Origin: an uncultured Cohaesibacter sp. | Lineage (GTDB): Bacteria > Pseudomonadota > Alphaproteobacteria > Rhizobiales > Cohaesibacteraceae | Assembly (NCBI RefSeq): GCF_963667045.1 | Contig: NZ_OY762934.1 | Coordinates: 4,842,501-4,906,500, forward strand | Reading direction: 5' to 3' | DNA length: 64,000 nt | Part shown: positions 63,124-64,000 of the stretch, one piece after another | How the letters are laid out: every line of letters starts with the position of its first letter | How positions within the stretch are numbered: position 1 is the first letter of the stretch | Notes under the pieces: generated by a model | The model's database searches: none | Told to the model about the DNA's origin: nothing | What the model saw: the letters and a program-made list of their open reading frames with translations, nothing else | Position numbers and translations under genes: made by a program

Positions 63124-64000
63124 ATGAAGAAAACTTGTTTAGCACCATTGGCCGTTCTGGCGGGTCTTGGGGGCACCATGCTGCCCGCCATGGCGTGTGA
63201 CGTCGAAGTGGGCATGGTCATGGAACTGACAGGGCCTGCCGGTGTTTACGGTCAGGCTGGTGCCAAGGCCGTTGAAATGGCCTTCAAGGATATCAACGAT
63301 GCTGGCGGTGTGCTGGGCTGTTCGCTGAAAGCCGACACCCGTGACAGCCAGAGCCAGGGCAACGTGGCCGTTGATCAGGCAACGCAGCTGGTCAACATCA
63401 AGCATGTGCCGGTCGTCATCGGTGGCATCATCTCCTCGGTTTCCCTGCCGATCCTCACTTCAGTGACGGCGCCTGCCAAGGTGGTTCAGGTTTCTCCGGC
63501 TTCCTCTTCCCCGACGCTCACCCAGTTGGGCAAGGAAGGCAAGACTGGCGGCTATTTCTTCCGCACCATCACCTCTGATGCTCTGCAGGGAACGGCTGCG
63601 GCGCAGTATGCCATCGACAAGGGCCTCAAGAAGCTGGCGATCATTCACGTCAACAATGACTTCGGCGTCAACATGATGCGTGAATTCTCCTCTGCCTTCG
63701 AGGCACTCGGCGGCGAAATCACGTCCGTTACTGCCTATAATGAAAAGCAGGCCAACTATTCCTCGGAAGCCACAGCAGCGCTGTCCGGCGATCCGGAAGC
63801 GCTCTATCTCGTCAGCTACCCGGTTGACGGAGCCACCATCGCCCGTGCCTGGATCTCCAACGGCGGCCCGCAGAAATTCCTGCTCAATGATGGCATGAAC
63901 TCCTCCGACTTCATCAAGGCAGTCGGCGCGCAGTATCTCAACGAAGCCTATGGCACGTCTTCGGGCACCGACGAGACCGCTTCGACCAAATATTTCTATG
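63124..64000 (+). CDS. LivJ-like ABC substrate-binding protein, cut by window end
   Basis: At least 292 residues are present; the C-terminus lies outside the window. A signal peptide (LAPLAVLAGLGGTMLPAMA) is followed by a type I periplasmic binding fold of the LivJ kind (VEVGMVMELTGPAGVYGQAG, AFKDINDAGGVLG, VIGGIISSVSLPILTSV, YFFRTITSDALQG, HVNNDFGVNMM). It should deliver the ligand to LivHMGF encoded across the divergent promoter. An AGGAG lies 7 bases before the ATG. Its ligand is unknown. Confidence 0.92.
   Translation, partial: MKKTCLAPLAVLAGLGGTMLPAMACDVEVGMVMELTGPAGVYGQAGAKAVEMAFKDINDAGGVLGCSLKADTRDSQSQGNVAVDQATQLVNIKHVPVVIGGIISSVSLPILTSVTAPAKVVQVSPASSSPTLTQLGKEGKTGGYFFRTITSDALQGTAAAQYAIDKGLKKLAIIHVNNDFGVNMMREFSSAFEALGGEITSVTAYNEKQANYSSEATAALSGDPEALYLVSYPVDGATIARAWISNGGPQKFLLNDGMNSSDFIKAVGAQYLNEAYGTSSGTDETASTKYFY

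Overview
The window looks like chromosomal DNA of an alphaproteobacterium, most probably of the order Hyphomicrobiales (Rhizobiales). The support is gene content and order typical of that group: folE-hisI beside a NifU-like scaffold gene, yidD and thrS; BTLCP, DUF2336, DUF3126 and PAS_5 proteins; CtrA-type boxes; GANTC motifs. The trimethylamine-N-oxide/DMSO respiration cluster fits a marine or brackish lifestyle. Naming a genus would be a guess.

Layout. 0-24 kb is mostly housekeeping and conserved-hypothetical genes: zinc-finger protein, alpha/beta hydrolase, enoyl-CoA hydratase, cysE, gamma carbonic anhydrase, BTLCP, PilZ and PAS proteins, rhomboid, CBS protein, hisI, folE, Fe-S scaffold, yidD, thrS, a CtrA-box lytic transglycosylase, a DUF2336/HPt/receiver group, nadK and a Nudix hydrolase. 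A probable small RNA lies at about 9.06-9.18 kb and a frameshifted cutA remnant at 23.2 kb. 24.4-30 kb is a complete dipeptide-type ABC importer (dppABCDF). 30.4-34.1 kb is the thiamine importer thiBPQ behind a TPP riboswitch. 34-39.4 kb holds a hydrolase, a soluble lytic transglycosylase, dapA and smpB. Two tandem initiator tRNA genes (39.5-39.8 kb) are followed by a 1.5 kb scar with a decayed IS3-family element.

41.3-50.1 kb is a TMAO/DMSO reductase island: torC-torD-torA-moaA on the minus strand, a divergent torR, and a convergent hybrid kinase torS with no visible membrane segment. An IS6-type transposase fragment lies behind it. 50.5-54.6 kb is efeUOB (ferrous iron uptake), with an unusually long EfeU and a palindromic operator candidate upstream. 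About 1.1 kb of apparently eroded DNA follows.

55.8-64 kb is the most unusual part. A minus-strand operon, livG-livF-livH-livM plus an aldo/keto reductase fused to a Rid (YjgF) domain, is divergent from a plus-strand operon, gntR, TIGR04076 gene, second aldo/keto reductase and livJ-like binding protein. A 16-bp perfect palindrome sits between them. This looks like a self-contained uptake and catabolic system for an unidentified small molecule, controlled by the GntR protein.

Other unexplained structure includes four GANTC motifs spaced exactly 21 bp apart at 17.66-17.73 kb, a switch-like leader before cysE, and duplicated 14-bp elements before dapA.
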